A DNA stretch of 6,959 nucleotides from Bacteroidia bacterium (lineage in GTDB: Bacteria > Bacteroidota > Bacteroidia > Bacteroidales > Azobacteroidaceae). Location: the NCBI GenBank assembly GCA_025996865.1, contig BNTV01000180.1:1-6959 (forward strand). Reading direction: 5' to 3'. Below, piece by piece: positions 1-6,189 of the stretch; the stretch's first letter is position 1, and every line of letters begins with the position of its first letter. The notes under the pieces are model-generated. The model did no database searches and was not told where the DNA came from. It worked only from the letters and a program-made list of their open reading frames with translations. The translations under genes were made by a program, and so were the position numbers.

Positions 1-21
1 GTTTTGGCAGGACGAATAAAT

Positions 22-124
22 TCAACTCCTCTATCGGAGTTGAGGGGATGATGAGGGGTTGCTCTACCCCGGGCTGCGCTTCGCTTGCCGCGGGGTTACC
101 CAAATAGAAGACCTTACGGTCTTC
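22..124. repeat. Composite intergenic element with three hairpins
   Basis: Three hairpins follow one another. Positions 22-29 (TCAACTCC) pair perfectly with 36-43 (GGAGTTGA). ACCCCG at 66-71 pairs with CGGGGT at 91-96, with GGC/GCC (72-74/87-89) continuing inside, one unpaired G at 90, and a loop containing GCGCTTCGC. GAAGACC at 107-113 pairs perfectly with GGTCTTC at 118-124. There is no open reading frame of note. The GCTGCGCTTCGCTTGCC-type loop and the GGGG-rich spacers resemble short palindromic repeats I recall as recurrent between genes in Bacteroidales genomes, but copy number cannot be tested in this window. The last hairpin is not followed by a T-run, so a simple intrinsic terminator is not indicated. 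The element could be a REP-like sequence or a non-autonomous mobile remnant. Confidence 0.6.
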
Positions 125-193
125 CGGGTTCAGCACCTCAATTTAATATTTAGCCATTTTTTGTTTTTTAGAGGGTTGAAATGAAATTTTTTG

Positions 194-201
194 TACTTTT
201 G
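194..201 (+). promoter_or_regulatory. Probable metF promoter, -7 box
   Basis: TACTTTTG at 194-201 matches the Bacteroidota -7 consensus TAnnTTTG. Transcription would start near 208, leaving a leader of roughly 20 nt before the metF ATG at 227. No good TTTG -33 box lies at the usual 19-21 bp distance; GTTG at 175-178 is too close (15 bp). The call therefore rests on the -7 box and its position. Confidence 0.5.
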
Positions 202-226
202 TAGTCAATTTTCATAAAAATCGAAG

Positions 227-1180
227 ATGAGCGTAATCGAACTATTAAAAAACAACAATAAAACTGCATTCTCCTTCGAAATTCTGCCTCCTCTGAAAGG
301 AAACAGCTTTGCGAAAGTGTGCAGTATCATTGATAAACTCAAGGAATTTGACCCGAAATGCATCAACATTACCACCCACCACAGCGAAACCGTTTACAAA
401 GAAACGGCAGATGGGTTGTTAAAAAAAACGCATGTCCGCAAACGTCCCGGTACGGTGGCGATCGCCGCCGCTATTCAAAACCGCTACGGCATTACGGCGG
501 TTCCGCATATCATCTGCAAGGGTTTTACCCGGGAAGAAACCGAATATGCGTTGATTGACCTGCAATTCCTCGGCGTCACCGACTTGCTGCTGTTGCGGGG
601 CGATGCCAATAAATTGGAGAAAGACCGGATTGTTTCCGGACAAAGTCATGAACATACCACCGGTTTAATCGTACAGGTTAATCAGTACAATCAAGGTATT
701 GATTTGGAAGGAAATAACTTTGAAAAACCGGCAGCGCCTTTTTCCTACGGCGTGGCTTGTTATCCCGAAAAACATGAAGAAGCTCCGAATATGGATTCCG
801 ACCTTGCTTTCCTGAAAAAGAAAGTGGAATCAGGCGCCGAATATGCGGTTACCCAGATGTTTTTCGACAACAAAAAATATTTTGAGTTCGTTGAACGTTG
901 CCGCAAAGAAGGTATTAATGTACCGATTATCCCCGGCATCAAACCGATTGTTTTACTTGACCAGTTGACGGTTTTACCTAAAATATTCCGCTCGGATATT
1001 CCGGACGCTTTGGAAGCCGAACTTCGCAAATGCAAAAATGACGAAGAAGCCAAGCAAGTTGGTATCGAATGGTGTATTGTTCAGTGTAAAGAATTGATTC
1101 AAAGCGGAGTACCGAGTCTGCATTTCTATACGCTTTTGGCGACGGATAGTGTGCGGCAGATTGCAAAGGAGATTTATTAA
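227..1180 (+). CDS. metF: Methylenetetrahydrofolate reductase
   Basis: The 317-residue protein is a full-length MetF, a cytoplasmic flavoprotein that reduces 5,10-methylenetetrahydrofolate to 5-methyltetrahydrofolate, the methyl donor for methionine synthesis. Visible family signatures in the TIM barrel are FSFEILPP near residues 15-22 (Glu18 matches the catalytic Glu of the family), LLLRGD at 121-126 with the FAD-associated Asp126, YGVACYPEKH at 174-183, VTQMFFDN at 208-215 with Gln210 at the substrate-contacting position, and the C-terminal LHFYTL at 298-303. The ATG at 227 lies about 26 bp after a TAnnTTTG promoter and gives a normal N-terminus. The gene appears to stand alone: 93 bp containing palindromic repeats separate it from the next gene, and no methionine-pathway neighbour is present. 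No frameshift or missing key residue was seen. Confidence 0.96.
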   Translation: MSVIELLKNNNKTAFSFEILPPLKGNSFAKVCSIIDKLKEFDPKCINITTHHSETVYKETADGLLKKTHVRKRPGTVAIAAAIQNRYGITAVPHIICKGFTREETEYALIDLQFLGVTDLLLLRGDANKLEKDRIVSGQSHEHTTGLIVQVNQYNQGIDLEGNNFEKPAAPFSYGVACYPEKHEEAPNMDSDLAFLKKKVESGAEYAVTQMFFDNKKYFEFVERCRKEGINVPIIPGIKPIVLLDQLTVLPKIFRSDIPDALEAELRKCKNDEEAKQVGIEWCIVQCKELIQSGVPSLHFYTLLATDSVRQIAKEIY

Positions 1181-1186
1181 CACCTT

Positions 1187-1265
1187 CGTCCCCCTGAAGG
1201 GGGAGATGGGGCAGCAAGTTTTTATTTATTGTGCGAAGGAAAAGTCCCCTTTAGGGGATTAGGGG
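1187..1265. repeat. Two degenerate direct copies of a GC-rich palindromic motif
   Basis: The gap between metF and holB contains TCCCCC-TGAA-GGGGGA (hairpin 1189-1204) followed by GATGGGG, and then TCCCCT-TT-AGGGGA (hairpin 1245-1258) followed by TTAGGGG. Both copies read GTCCCC, a short loop, GGGGA and then another GGGG, so they look like diverged direct copies of one element. The first hairpin comes 8 bp after the metF stop and might slow transcription, but no T-run follows directly. The second copy ends only 9 bp before the holB ATG. No TAnnTTTG promoter was found in this gap. Confidence 0.6.
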
Positions 1266-1273
1266 TAAAAATA

Positions 1274-2428
1274 ATGTTTTTTAAAAATATAATAGGACAA
1301 CAGGAAACAAAACACCGCTTAATCCAATCGGTGAAGGATGGTTATATACCTCATGCAAGGATGATTAGCGGTCCGGAAGGTATCGGGAAAATGGCTTTGG
1401 CGCTGGCTTATGCCCGTTATTTGAGTTGTACGCAGCGCGGCGAAGACGATGCTTGCGGCATTTGTCCGTCCTGCATCAAATACAATAAATTATCTCATCC
1501 CGATTTGCATTTTGTCTATCCGATTGTTAAAAACGACAAGAAGAAAAAAGAAATTTGCGACGACTACCTGAAAGAGTGGCGGCAATTTGTTTTGCAAAAT
1601 CCTTATTTCAATTTAAATGGCTGGCTCAATTTCATTGGCGCGGAAAATTCGCAAGGCATGATTTATGCCAAAGAAAGCGATGAAATTATCCGGAAATTGA
1701 ATTTGAAGGCTTACGAATCGGAATACAAAATCATGATTGTTTGGTTGCCGGAAAAAATGCACGAAGCCTGCGCCAATAAATTGCTGAAAATGATTGAAGA
1801 ACCGCCGGCGAAAACGGTTTTTCTTTTGATTTCCGAAAATCCCGACCGGGTGATCGGCACGATTCAATCCCGCACGCAAAGTTTGCCCGTGCCGCCGATT
1901 GACGACGAATCGATGGCACAAGCCTTGCAAAATACCGTCATTGGTAGCGAAGCGCCGCAGGCGCATAGTCGAGACATCTCCAGTGAATCGCAGGAAATAG
2001 TCCACCTCGCCAACGGCAGTTACCTGAAAGCTATCGAACTGATAGAGAACAGTGAAGAAATGCGTCAACATCTGGAATTATTTATTTCCATCATGCGGAA
2101 TTGCTGGAAAAAGGACCTGAAAAATATGCGGGCGGAAGCCGAAAACTTCGCCGGATTAGGCAGGGAAAAACAAAAATCATTCCTGTCCTACGCCGGAAAT
2201 ATGATGCGTGAAAATTTTTTCTACCGCTTGAGTATGCCTGAAATCAATTACCTGAATCAGGAAGAAGCCGGTTTTTCAAAAAACTTTTCACCTTATGTGA
2301 ATGAAAATAACGTCATCGATTTAATCAATGAATTAGCTTTGGCTGAACGACATATCGAATCAAATGTCAATCCGCGCATGGTTTTTTTCGATTTGTCGAT
2401 GAAAATAGCTGTTTTAATAAAAAAATAA
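1274..2428 (+). CDS. holB: DNA polymerase III clamp-loader subunit delta-prime
   Basis: This 384-residue AAA+ protein is the delta-prime subunit of the clamp loader, which with delta and the DnaX subunits places the beta sliding clamp on DNA. It opens with MFFKNIIGQQ; a P-loop-like GPEGIGKM spans residues 33-40, and a zinc module of the form C-x8-C-x2-C-x2-C uses Cys52, Cys61, Cys64 and Cys67, the spacing seen in bacterial delta-prime and DnaX. The usual SRC sensor motif reads SRT (TIQSRTQ). The P-loop Lys is followed by Met rather than Ser/Thr, consistent with the non-hydrolysing role known for delta-prime. The remainder is the helical collar region. I chose ATG 1274 over the in-frame TTG at 1229, because the extra 15 residues come from the upstream palindromic repeat. 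Residues about 223-239 look like an insertion of repeat DNA. It lies 9 bp before ricT, probably in one operon. Confidence 0.9.
   Translation: MFFKNIIGQQETKHRLIQSVKDGYIPHARMISGPEGIGKMALALAYARYLSCTQRGEDDACGICPSCIKYNKLSHPDLHFVYPIVKNDKKKKEICDDYLKEWRQFVLQNPYFNLNGWLNFIGAENSQGMIYAKESDEIIRKLNLKAYESEYKIMIVWLPEKMHEACANKLLKMIEEPPAKTVFLLISENPDRVIGTIQSRTQSLPVPPIDDESMAQALQNTVIGSEAPQAHSRDISSESQEIVHLANGSYLKAIELIENSEEMRQHLELFISIMRNCWKKDLKNMRAEAENFAGLGREKQKSFLSYAGNMMRENFFYRLSMPEINYLNQEEAGFSKNFSPYVNENNVIDLINELALAERHIESNVNPRMVFFDLSMKIAVLIKK
1944..1980. repeat. Repeat-like palindromic insert inside holB
   Basis: This stretch contains GCGCC-GCA-GGCGC (1952-1964) followed by TAGTCGAGACATCTC (1966-1980). It is G+C-richer and more palindromic than the surrounding coding sequence and encodes the low-complexity stretch GSEAPQAHSRDISS. 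By comparison with E. coli delta-prime, the distance from the post-sensor PP to the downstream (A/L)-x-G-S segment is about ten residues longer here. The TAGTCGAGACATCTC string resembles an intergenic repeat I recall from Bacteroidota, but only a genome search could show that. The reading frame is kept. Confidence 0.45.
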
Positions 2429-2437
2429 AAACAAATT

Positions 2438-3577
2438 ATGGAATATCGATTATATAACGGTGAATGTTGCCTTAATTCGAAAGGATGTTGCAAACGGCAC
2501 ACCAATAAACTGAACAACTACGATTATTTGTCCGATATTGCCGAATCGGAACAAGTTACGGACTATGTAGAAATTCAATTCAAAAATACAAGAAAAGGTT
2601 ATTACTTGAATAGTAATAAAATACCTTTGGTAAAAGGGGATGTGGTCGCTGTGGAAGCCAGTCCGGGGCACGACATCGGTACGGTCACGATGACCGGAAA
2701 ATTGGTTTTGCTCCAAATGGCGAAAGCGCGGATGCGGCCGGATGCGGAAATTCGCCGCATTTACCGGAAAGCCAAACCGACCGATCTCGAAAAATACGAA
2801 GAAGCCAAGGCGAAGGAACACGAAACCATGATTCGTTCGCGGAAAATTGCCGAAGGCTTGGGTTTGCAAATGAAAATCGGCGACGTGGAATATCAAGGCG
2901 ATGGAAACAAAGCTATTTTCTATTATATTGCAGATGAACGGGTTGATTTTCGCCAGTTGATAAAAGATTTGGCCGAAGCATTTCATGTACGCATTGAAAT
3001 GAAGCAAATCGGCGCACGGCAGGAAGCTGCCCGTATCGGCGGAATCGGTCCTTGCGGACGGGAATTGTGCTGTTCAGGCTGGGTCACCGGATTTGTTTCC
3101 GTATCGACAGGCGCCGCCCGTTTGCAGGATATTTCATTGAATCCTCAGAAGTTAGCCGGACAATGCGCCAAACTGAAATGTTGCCTCAACTACGAAACCG
3201 ACGCCTACATGGAAGCCCAACGCAATTTCCCTTCGCGCGAAATCCCGCTCGAAACCAAGGACAATATGTATTACCATTTCAAGACGGACGTTTTCAAAGA
3301 CCAGATGACGTATTCAACCGATAAAAATTTTGCTGCGAACATGGTAACCATCACTGCCGAAAGGGCTTTTGATGTGATCGGGATGAACAAAAAAGGGCAC
3401 AAACCCAAGTCTTTATTGCCTGCGGAGAACGAACAACCGGTTCAACCCAAAGAATATCAAGACGTGCTGGAAGAAAGCGTGAGCCGGTTCGATTCGGTGG
3501 TGAGAAAGAAAAACAAAAAATATCGTCCGAACAACGATAAACATCATAATCATAAAAGACCGGAAACAAGAAAGTGA
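2438..3577 (+). CDS. ricT: PSP1 domain protein, RicT (YaaT) family
   Basis: The 379-residue protein carries the PSP1 core (about residues 40-260) with its diagnostic cysteine motifs: GGIGPCGRELCC at 201-212 (Cys206, 211, 212) and GQCAKLKCCLNYE at 241-253 (Cys243, 248, 249). In Bacillus subtilis RicT acts with RicA and RicF in a 4Fe-4S-containing complex that modulates RNase Y-dependent RNA processing; cluster binding through these cysteines is inferred here. Ahead of the core is an extra N-terminal cysteine-rich piece (Cys10, 11, 17, 18, then KRH), which might add a metal site. The C-terminus (about 355-379) is very basic and probably disordered, with an Asn/His/Lys-rich tail. No partner genes for RicA or RicF are in the window. 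It sits 9 bp after holB and overlaps gldH by 4 bp (GTGA), so coupled translation is likely. The precise role in Bacteroidota is not established by this sequence. Confidence 0.88.
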   Translation: MEYRLYNGECCLNSKGCCKRHTNKLNNYDYLSDIAESEQVTDYVEIQFKNTRKGYYLNSNKIPLVKGDVVAVEASPGHDIGTVTMTGKLVLLQMAKARMRPDAEIRRIYRKAKPTDLEKYEEAKAKEHETMIRSRKIAEGLGLQMKIGDVEYQGDGNKAIFYYIADERVDFRQLIKDLAEAFHVRIEMKQIGARQEAARIGGIGPCGRELCCSGWVTGFVSVSTGAARLQDISLNPQKLAGQCAKLKCCLNYETDAYMEAQRNFPSREIPLETKDNMYYHFKTDVFKDQMTYSTDKNFAANMVTITAERAFDVIGMNKKGHKPKSLLPAENEQPVQPKEYQDVLEESVSRFDSVVRKKNKKYRPNNDKHHNHKRPETRK

Positions 3578-4062
3578 AACGTTTTATTTCGACAGGCTTT
3601 ATTTCGACAAGCTCAATGAGCTTGTTATTTTTTCTTTTGGCTTCCTGTTCACACAACGAAATCTTTTTTGAGTATCATTCTTTCAAAAAAGACGGTTGGG
3701 ACAGGGATAATGCCGCTATTTACCATATCAATATCGATAACACGACGGATTTATTTGATATATCGCTGGAAATACGGAACAATAACGATTATCCTTTCCG
3801 TAATATTTGGTTATTTGTTGATTTTCAGATACCCGGAAGCAATGTTCGCACCGATACGATAGGCGTGGATTTAGCCGATGTTTACGGAAAATGGTACGGA
3901 AAAGGAATCAGCCTCTACAGCCTCACGATTCCTTATGAAACCGCCATGCGTTTTCCGCAAAAAGGTACTTATACGTATTCTATCCGGCAGGGAATGCGTG
4001 AAAATCCTTTGAAAGGCGTTTCGGATATCGGACTTAAAATCTCAAAAAAGACCGACCAATAA
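3574..4062 (+). CDS. gldH: GldH-type gliding motility lipoprotein
   Basis: The 162-residue protein has a lipoprotein signal peptide ending in the lipobox LASC with Cys25 as the lipidated residue. The mature part carries GldH landmarks: an FFEYHSF start, an LEIRNNNDYPFRNIWLFV beta segment, GKWYGKG and a C-terminal YSIRQGMREN. GldH is required for gliding in Flavobacterium, but homologues occur in non-gliding Bacteroidales, where the role is unclear; the envelope is the expected site. The GTG at 3574 overlaps the ricT stop as GTGA. An alternative start, ATG 3616, would begin just ahead of the hydrophobic segment but remove the Lys-Arg n-region, so I prefer GTG. The signal peptide's FISTG-FISTS repeat comes from a 15-bp tandem duplication. 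The 3' end overlaps dacB, on the opposite strand, by 21 bp. Confidence 0.85.
   Translation: MKRFISTGFISTSSMSLLFFLLASCSHNEIFFEYHSFKKDGWDRDNAAIYHINIDNTTDLFDISLEIRNNNDYPFRNIWLFVDFQIPGSNVRTDTIGVDLADVYGKWYGKGISLYSLTIPYETAMRFPQKGTYTYSIRQGMRENPLKGVSDIGLKISKKTDQ
3583..3625. repeat. 15-bp tandem duplication plus palindrome in the gldH start
   Basis: TTTATTTCGACAGGC (3583-3597) is followed directly by TTTATTTCGACAAGC (3598-3612), differing at one base. The second unit runs into a perfect 8-bp inverted repeat, ACAAGCTC-AAT-GAGCTTGT (3607-3625). The unit length is a multiple of three, so it adds FISTG/FISTS without breaking the frame. The palindrome spans the alternative ATG at 3616. TTTCGACAAGCTCA resembles an interspersed repeat I remember from Bacteroidota genomes; that is recollection, not a search result. 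Confidence 0.65.
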
Positions 4063-5454
4063 TTCTTCTATTGCTTTTCGCAAATCCGTTCTTTTTCCGC
4101 TGAAATTGTTGACTATCAACGAGAATACGTAACGATTATCCTCTTTTTCTACGTATCCGGAATAAGCTTGTACATGCGAAATGGAACCTGATTTCAATCG
4201 GACTTTGTTTTCTAATGGCGTCTTTTTGAGAAAAGTGTTGACAGTTCCGTCTTTTCCCGCAACCGGCAAAGATTGATAAAAAGCGCCCATTGTTCCGTCT
4301 TTTTTATACATGTAAATCAGGATACCGGTTAGAAAATCCGCTGTAACCGCATTGGTAGATGAAAGTCCCGACCCATCGACCATGAGCAGGGACAAACCGT
4401 CCAATCCCCGTCTTTCCCAATAATCGGAAATATTCAAACTGTCAAGCGTAAGCAATTTTTTATACAAATGTTCTGCATAATGATTATTGCTTTTCACATT
4501 CGTTTCACGGACAATGGCCGGCAAACGAGGCGATTGAATAATCGTAAGCGTCTGGTCATCTTCAGGTAATTTTTGGGTAAAGCGGAAGGTAGTCGCTTTG
4601 CCTTTTATTGTGATGTTATTGTTTTCCAGAAATTTATACAAATAATCCGCCAAAAATAATCCCGGATCGGGAATCGAACTTTTGACTGCATAATTCGTCC
4701 GGTTTGCCGGAATTGTTCCGTACAAACGTTTTTCAAGTGAAGAAGAAGAACCGTCAATGCGGGATCTGTCGCTGCCTGATTTTGAAGCCCTAAGTTCGTT
4801 GGCAAGCTGTAAACCCGGAATTTCAGGGCTGACAGAACTAACTTTGACACGAGTTCCCGGCTTATAGGATTGAAGATAAATCCGGTATATATTGTCAAAA
4901 ATACTGATGCCGTAAATACCCGGCGCGTAATAGGTGTTGATGTCTTCCACCATCCAAGTAGGGTAAACACCTTCATAACCAAAGAGTTGATCCAGAATGA
5001 CAATATCTCCCTCAATGCTTTTTATGCCGGCTTTTCGCAAAATGATCAAGCAATCCCTTAAAAAACCCTCTTTGTCGCCAATCATAAATTCCGAACCCAA
5101 AGTCGGATCGCCGGAACCTTTAAGATAGAGGTTCCCGTCGAGTATGGAATCTTTTATCGTACCGTCGTAGGTCAATTCGGTATGGAAACGAAAGCTTTCT
5201 CCCAATGTATCCAAAGCGGTAGCGGTTGTCACGATTTTCATGTTTGAAGCCGGAATCACCGCCATCTTTTCGTTAAAAGAAGCGATTGTTTGTCCGCTTG
5301 ATAAATCAACCGCTTTGAAACTTACGGCCGCATGAGTAAGCCCTTTTTTTTGCAGGAATGCTTCCAAAGCAGCCGGCTTTTGTGCGTAAATAATTGCAGT
5401 ACTGACGATAAACATCACGTTTAGCAGTAAGATTTTTCTTTTGGTAATTGTCAT
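4042..5454 (-). CDS. dacB: D-alanyl-D-alanine carboxypeptidase/endopeptidase, PBP4 (DacB) family
   Basis: This 470-residue periplasmic serine peptidase of the S13 family removes the terminal D-Ala from peptidoglycan stem peptides and can cut peptide cross-links. Residues 1-24 form a signal peptide (basic TKRK, then a hydrophobic stretch ending near YAQ). The penicillin-binding motifs are all present: S-x-x-K as PASNMK with Ser70 and Lys73, S-x-N as SNN with Ser322 and Asn324, and a KTG-box variant KSG at 421-423. VDGSGLSSTN at 359-368 is another family hallmark. The roughly 200 residues between the first two motifs hold the extra inserted domains typical of PBP4. The ATG at 5454 follows a convincing promoter by about 40 bp. 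The gene converges on gldH, sharing 21 bp at the 3' ends. No terminator is visible at this junction. Confidence 0.93.
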   Translation of the reverse strand: MTITKRKILLLNVMFIVSTAIIYAQKPAALEAFLQKKGLTHAAVSFKAVDLSSGQTIASFNEKMAVIPASNMKIVTTATALDTLGESFRFHTELTYDGTIKDSILDGNLYLKGSGDPTLGSEFMIGDKEGFLRDCLIILRKAGIKSIEGDIVILDQLFGYEGVYPTWMVEDINTYYAPGIYGISIFDNIYRIYLQSYKPGTRVKVSSVSPEIPGLQLANELRASKSGSDRSRIDGSSSSLEKRLYGTIPANRTNYAVKSSIPDPGLFLADYLYKFLENNNITIKGKATTFRFTQKLPEDDQTLTIIQSPRLPAIVRETNVKSNNHYAEHLYKKLLTLDSLNISDYWERRGLDGLSLLMVDGSGLSSTNAVTADFLTGILIYMYKKDGTMGAFYQSLPVAGKDGTVNTFLKKTPLENKVRLKSGSISHVQAYSGYVEKEDNRYVFSLIVNNFSGKRTDLRKAIEELLVGLF

Positions 5455-5494
5455 TTAATGCTGGATTTAATAAAACATATTCAAGTATATTTTG

Positions 5495-5526
5495 CAAAAT
5501 TACAGTCTTTTGTGAAAAAACACAAG
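5495..5526 (-). promoter_or_regulatory. Promoter of dacB
   Basis: On the minus strand TAATTTTG (5502-5495) matches TAnnTTTG, and CTTG (5526-5523) lies 20 bp upstream as a near-consensus -33 box. Transcription would begin near 5488, giving a leader of about 34 nt before the ATG. The -7 box overlaps a perfect 12-bp palindrome, ATTTTGCAAAAT at 5489-5500. Confidence 0.65.
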
Positions 5527-5543
5527 TTTTTTTAGCTGATTTA

Positions 5544-5574
5544 TTTGCAAAATAAAAAAAAATATCTACCTTTG
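5544..5574 (+). promoter_or_regulatory. Promoter of tRNA-Lys
   Basis: TTTG at 5544-5547 and TACCTTTG at 5567-5574 are separated by 19 bp, an exact fit to the Bacteroidota housekeeping promoter. The predicted start near 5581 leaves about 20 nt of leader, which contains the small palindrome GCTTTT-C-AAAAGC (5580-5592). It points away from the dacB promoter, whose -33 box is 17 bp away. Confidence 0.8.
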
Positions 5575-5600
5575 CACTCGCTTTTCAAAAGCAACAGGAT

Positions 5601-5676
5601 GATTCACTAGCTCAGCAGGTAGAGCACATCCCTTTTAAGGATGGGGTCCTGGGTTCGAGCCCCAGGTGGATCACCA
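5601..5676 (+). tRNA. tRNA-Lys(UUU), CCA encoded
   Basis: The 76-nt gene folds into a complete cloverleaf. The acceptor GATTCAC pairs with GTGGATC (one G-T wobble), followed by discriminator A and an encoded CCA. The D-stem is GCTC/GAGC. The anticodon stem CATCC/GGATG closes the loop CTTTTAA, so the anticodon is TTT and reads AAA/AAG lysine codons. A five-base variable region follows. The T-stem CTGGG/CCCAG holds TTCGAGC. It has its own promoter upstream and a terminator downstream, so it is a single-gene transcript. Confidence 0.97.
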
Positions 5677-5704
5677 AGAACTTCAAAAATATAGAAAATA
5701 AAAG

Positions 5705-5742
5705 AAAAACTTCTGAATATCAATGAGTTCAGAAGTTTTTTT
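5705..5742 (+). terminator. Intrinsic terminator after tRNA-Lys
   Basis: AAAAACTTCTGAA (5705-5717) pairs perfectly over 13 bp with TTCAGAAGTTTTT (5728-5740) around a 10-nt loop, and the T-run continues to 5742. It lies about 30 bp after the tRNA. The A-run on the left arm would also make it usable from the opposite strand. Confidence 0.9.
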
Positions 5743-5744
5743 AT

Positions 5745-5960
5745 GTGTGCCGTGGTTATGAGCTTGTTAAACCGTCCGGAACACAAAGTTATCAACGGAG
5801 TTACCAAGATCTATTAGCCTATATCGAAGATAATTATCATAATGAGATTACAGAATCTTTTGCAGCGGAAACGGTTGGTTTGAGTATTTCCGAAAAGATG
5901 GAACGAATAAATACAATGAACGGTGACTTTTTTGAAGGAATACAGCGATTCAGGGATTAA
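5745..5960 (+). pseudogene. Remnant of an AraC-family DNA-binding domain
   Basis: The 71-codon open frame (from GTG 5745) has no start of its own that I trust, since it begins inside the T-run edge of the terminator. Residues about 20-46 (YQDLLAYIEDNYHNEI... through VGLS) read like the start of an AraC/XylS output domain: the lead-in helix YIEDNY, then the first helix-turn-helix up to the G-L-S turn. After that the match is weak. A 23-residue stretch ending GDFFEGIQRFR has roughly the spacing of the G-x-x-F...R segment before the second helix-turn-helix, but the recognition helix is not conserved. A TAA then ends the frame, so the second helix-turn-helix is absent. I read it as a decayed or truncated fragment; a small independent protein cannot be excluded. 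Confidence 0.45.
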
Positions 5961-6189
5961 AAAACGATCAATCACAATCAACCCACTCCCTTAACAAGAA
6001 CAAAAAGTACCTCCTTTCGTAAAATTACGAGAGTAAAAAAATCAGTATGTATCAACTTCGTGTCTGTGTCGTAAATTTTATGAGATTGACTATGGGTTAT
6101 AAGTCTTGACTTCGGGAGCAAGATATCTCCGCGGTCGGCTCTATATTGGTGACATATTCAAAGCAAAATTTTCAGTCCTTTATCGGCTT
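5961..6189. other. Gene-free stretch
   Basis: About 230 bp without a recognisable gene, tRNA or strong promoter. The only structure seen is a small hairpin TCGTAA-AA-TTACGA (6017-6030) followed soon after by an A-run. No clear terminator for the minus-strand gene ending at 6190 was found. Confidence 0.5.

Noticed and set aside
1..140. CRISPR array
   Set aside because: The hairpins differ from one another in sequence and spacing; there are no regularly repeated units.
1229..1273. Longer holB starting at TTG 1229
   Set aside because: The added residues (MCEGKVPFRGLGVKI) translate the intergenic palindromic repeat, whereas ATG 1274 gives the normal FKNIIGQ start.
1613..2071. Minus-strand 152-residue open frame
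   Set aside because: Antisense shadow of holB with an Arg/Phe-rich composition and no recognisable domain.
2450..3007. Minus-strand 185-residue open frame
   Set aside because: It lies fully inside ricT on the other strand; the ricT frame has clear family motifs and this one has none.
5489..5500. Perfect palindrome ATTTTGCAAAAT as a possible operator for dacB
   Set aside because: It is AT-rich, short and explained by the -7 box sequence; nothing else supports regulator binding.
5607..5807. Minus-strand 66-residue open frame containing GDPPGARTQDPILKRD
   Set aside because: It is the antisense translation of the tRNA-Lys gene and its terminator, a well-known type of false gene call.
6017..6030. 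TCGTAA-AA-TTACGA as a terminator
   Set aside because: The stem is only six mostly A-T pairs with a two-base loop, and the following bases are A rather than T on the plus strand; it is also far from the end of the minus-strand gene.
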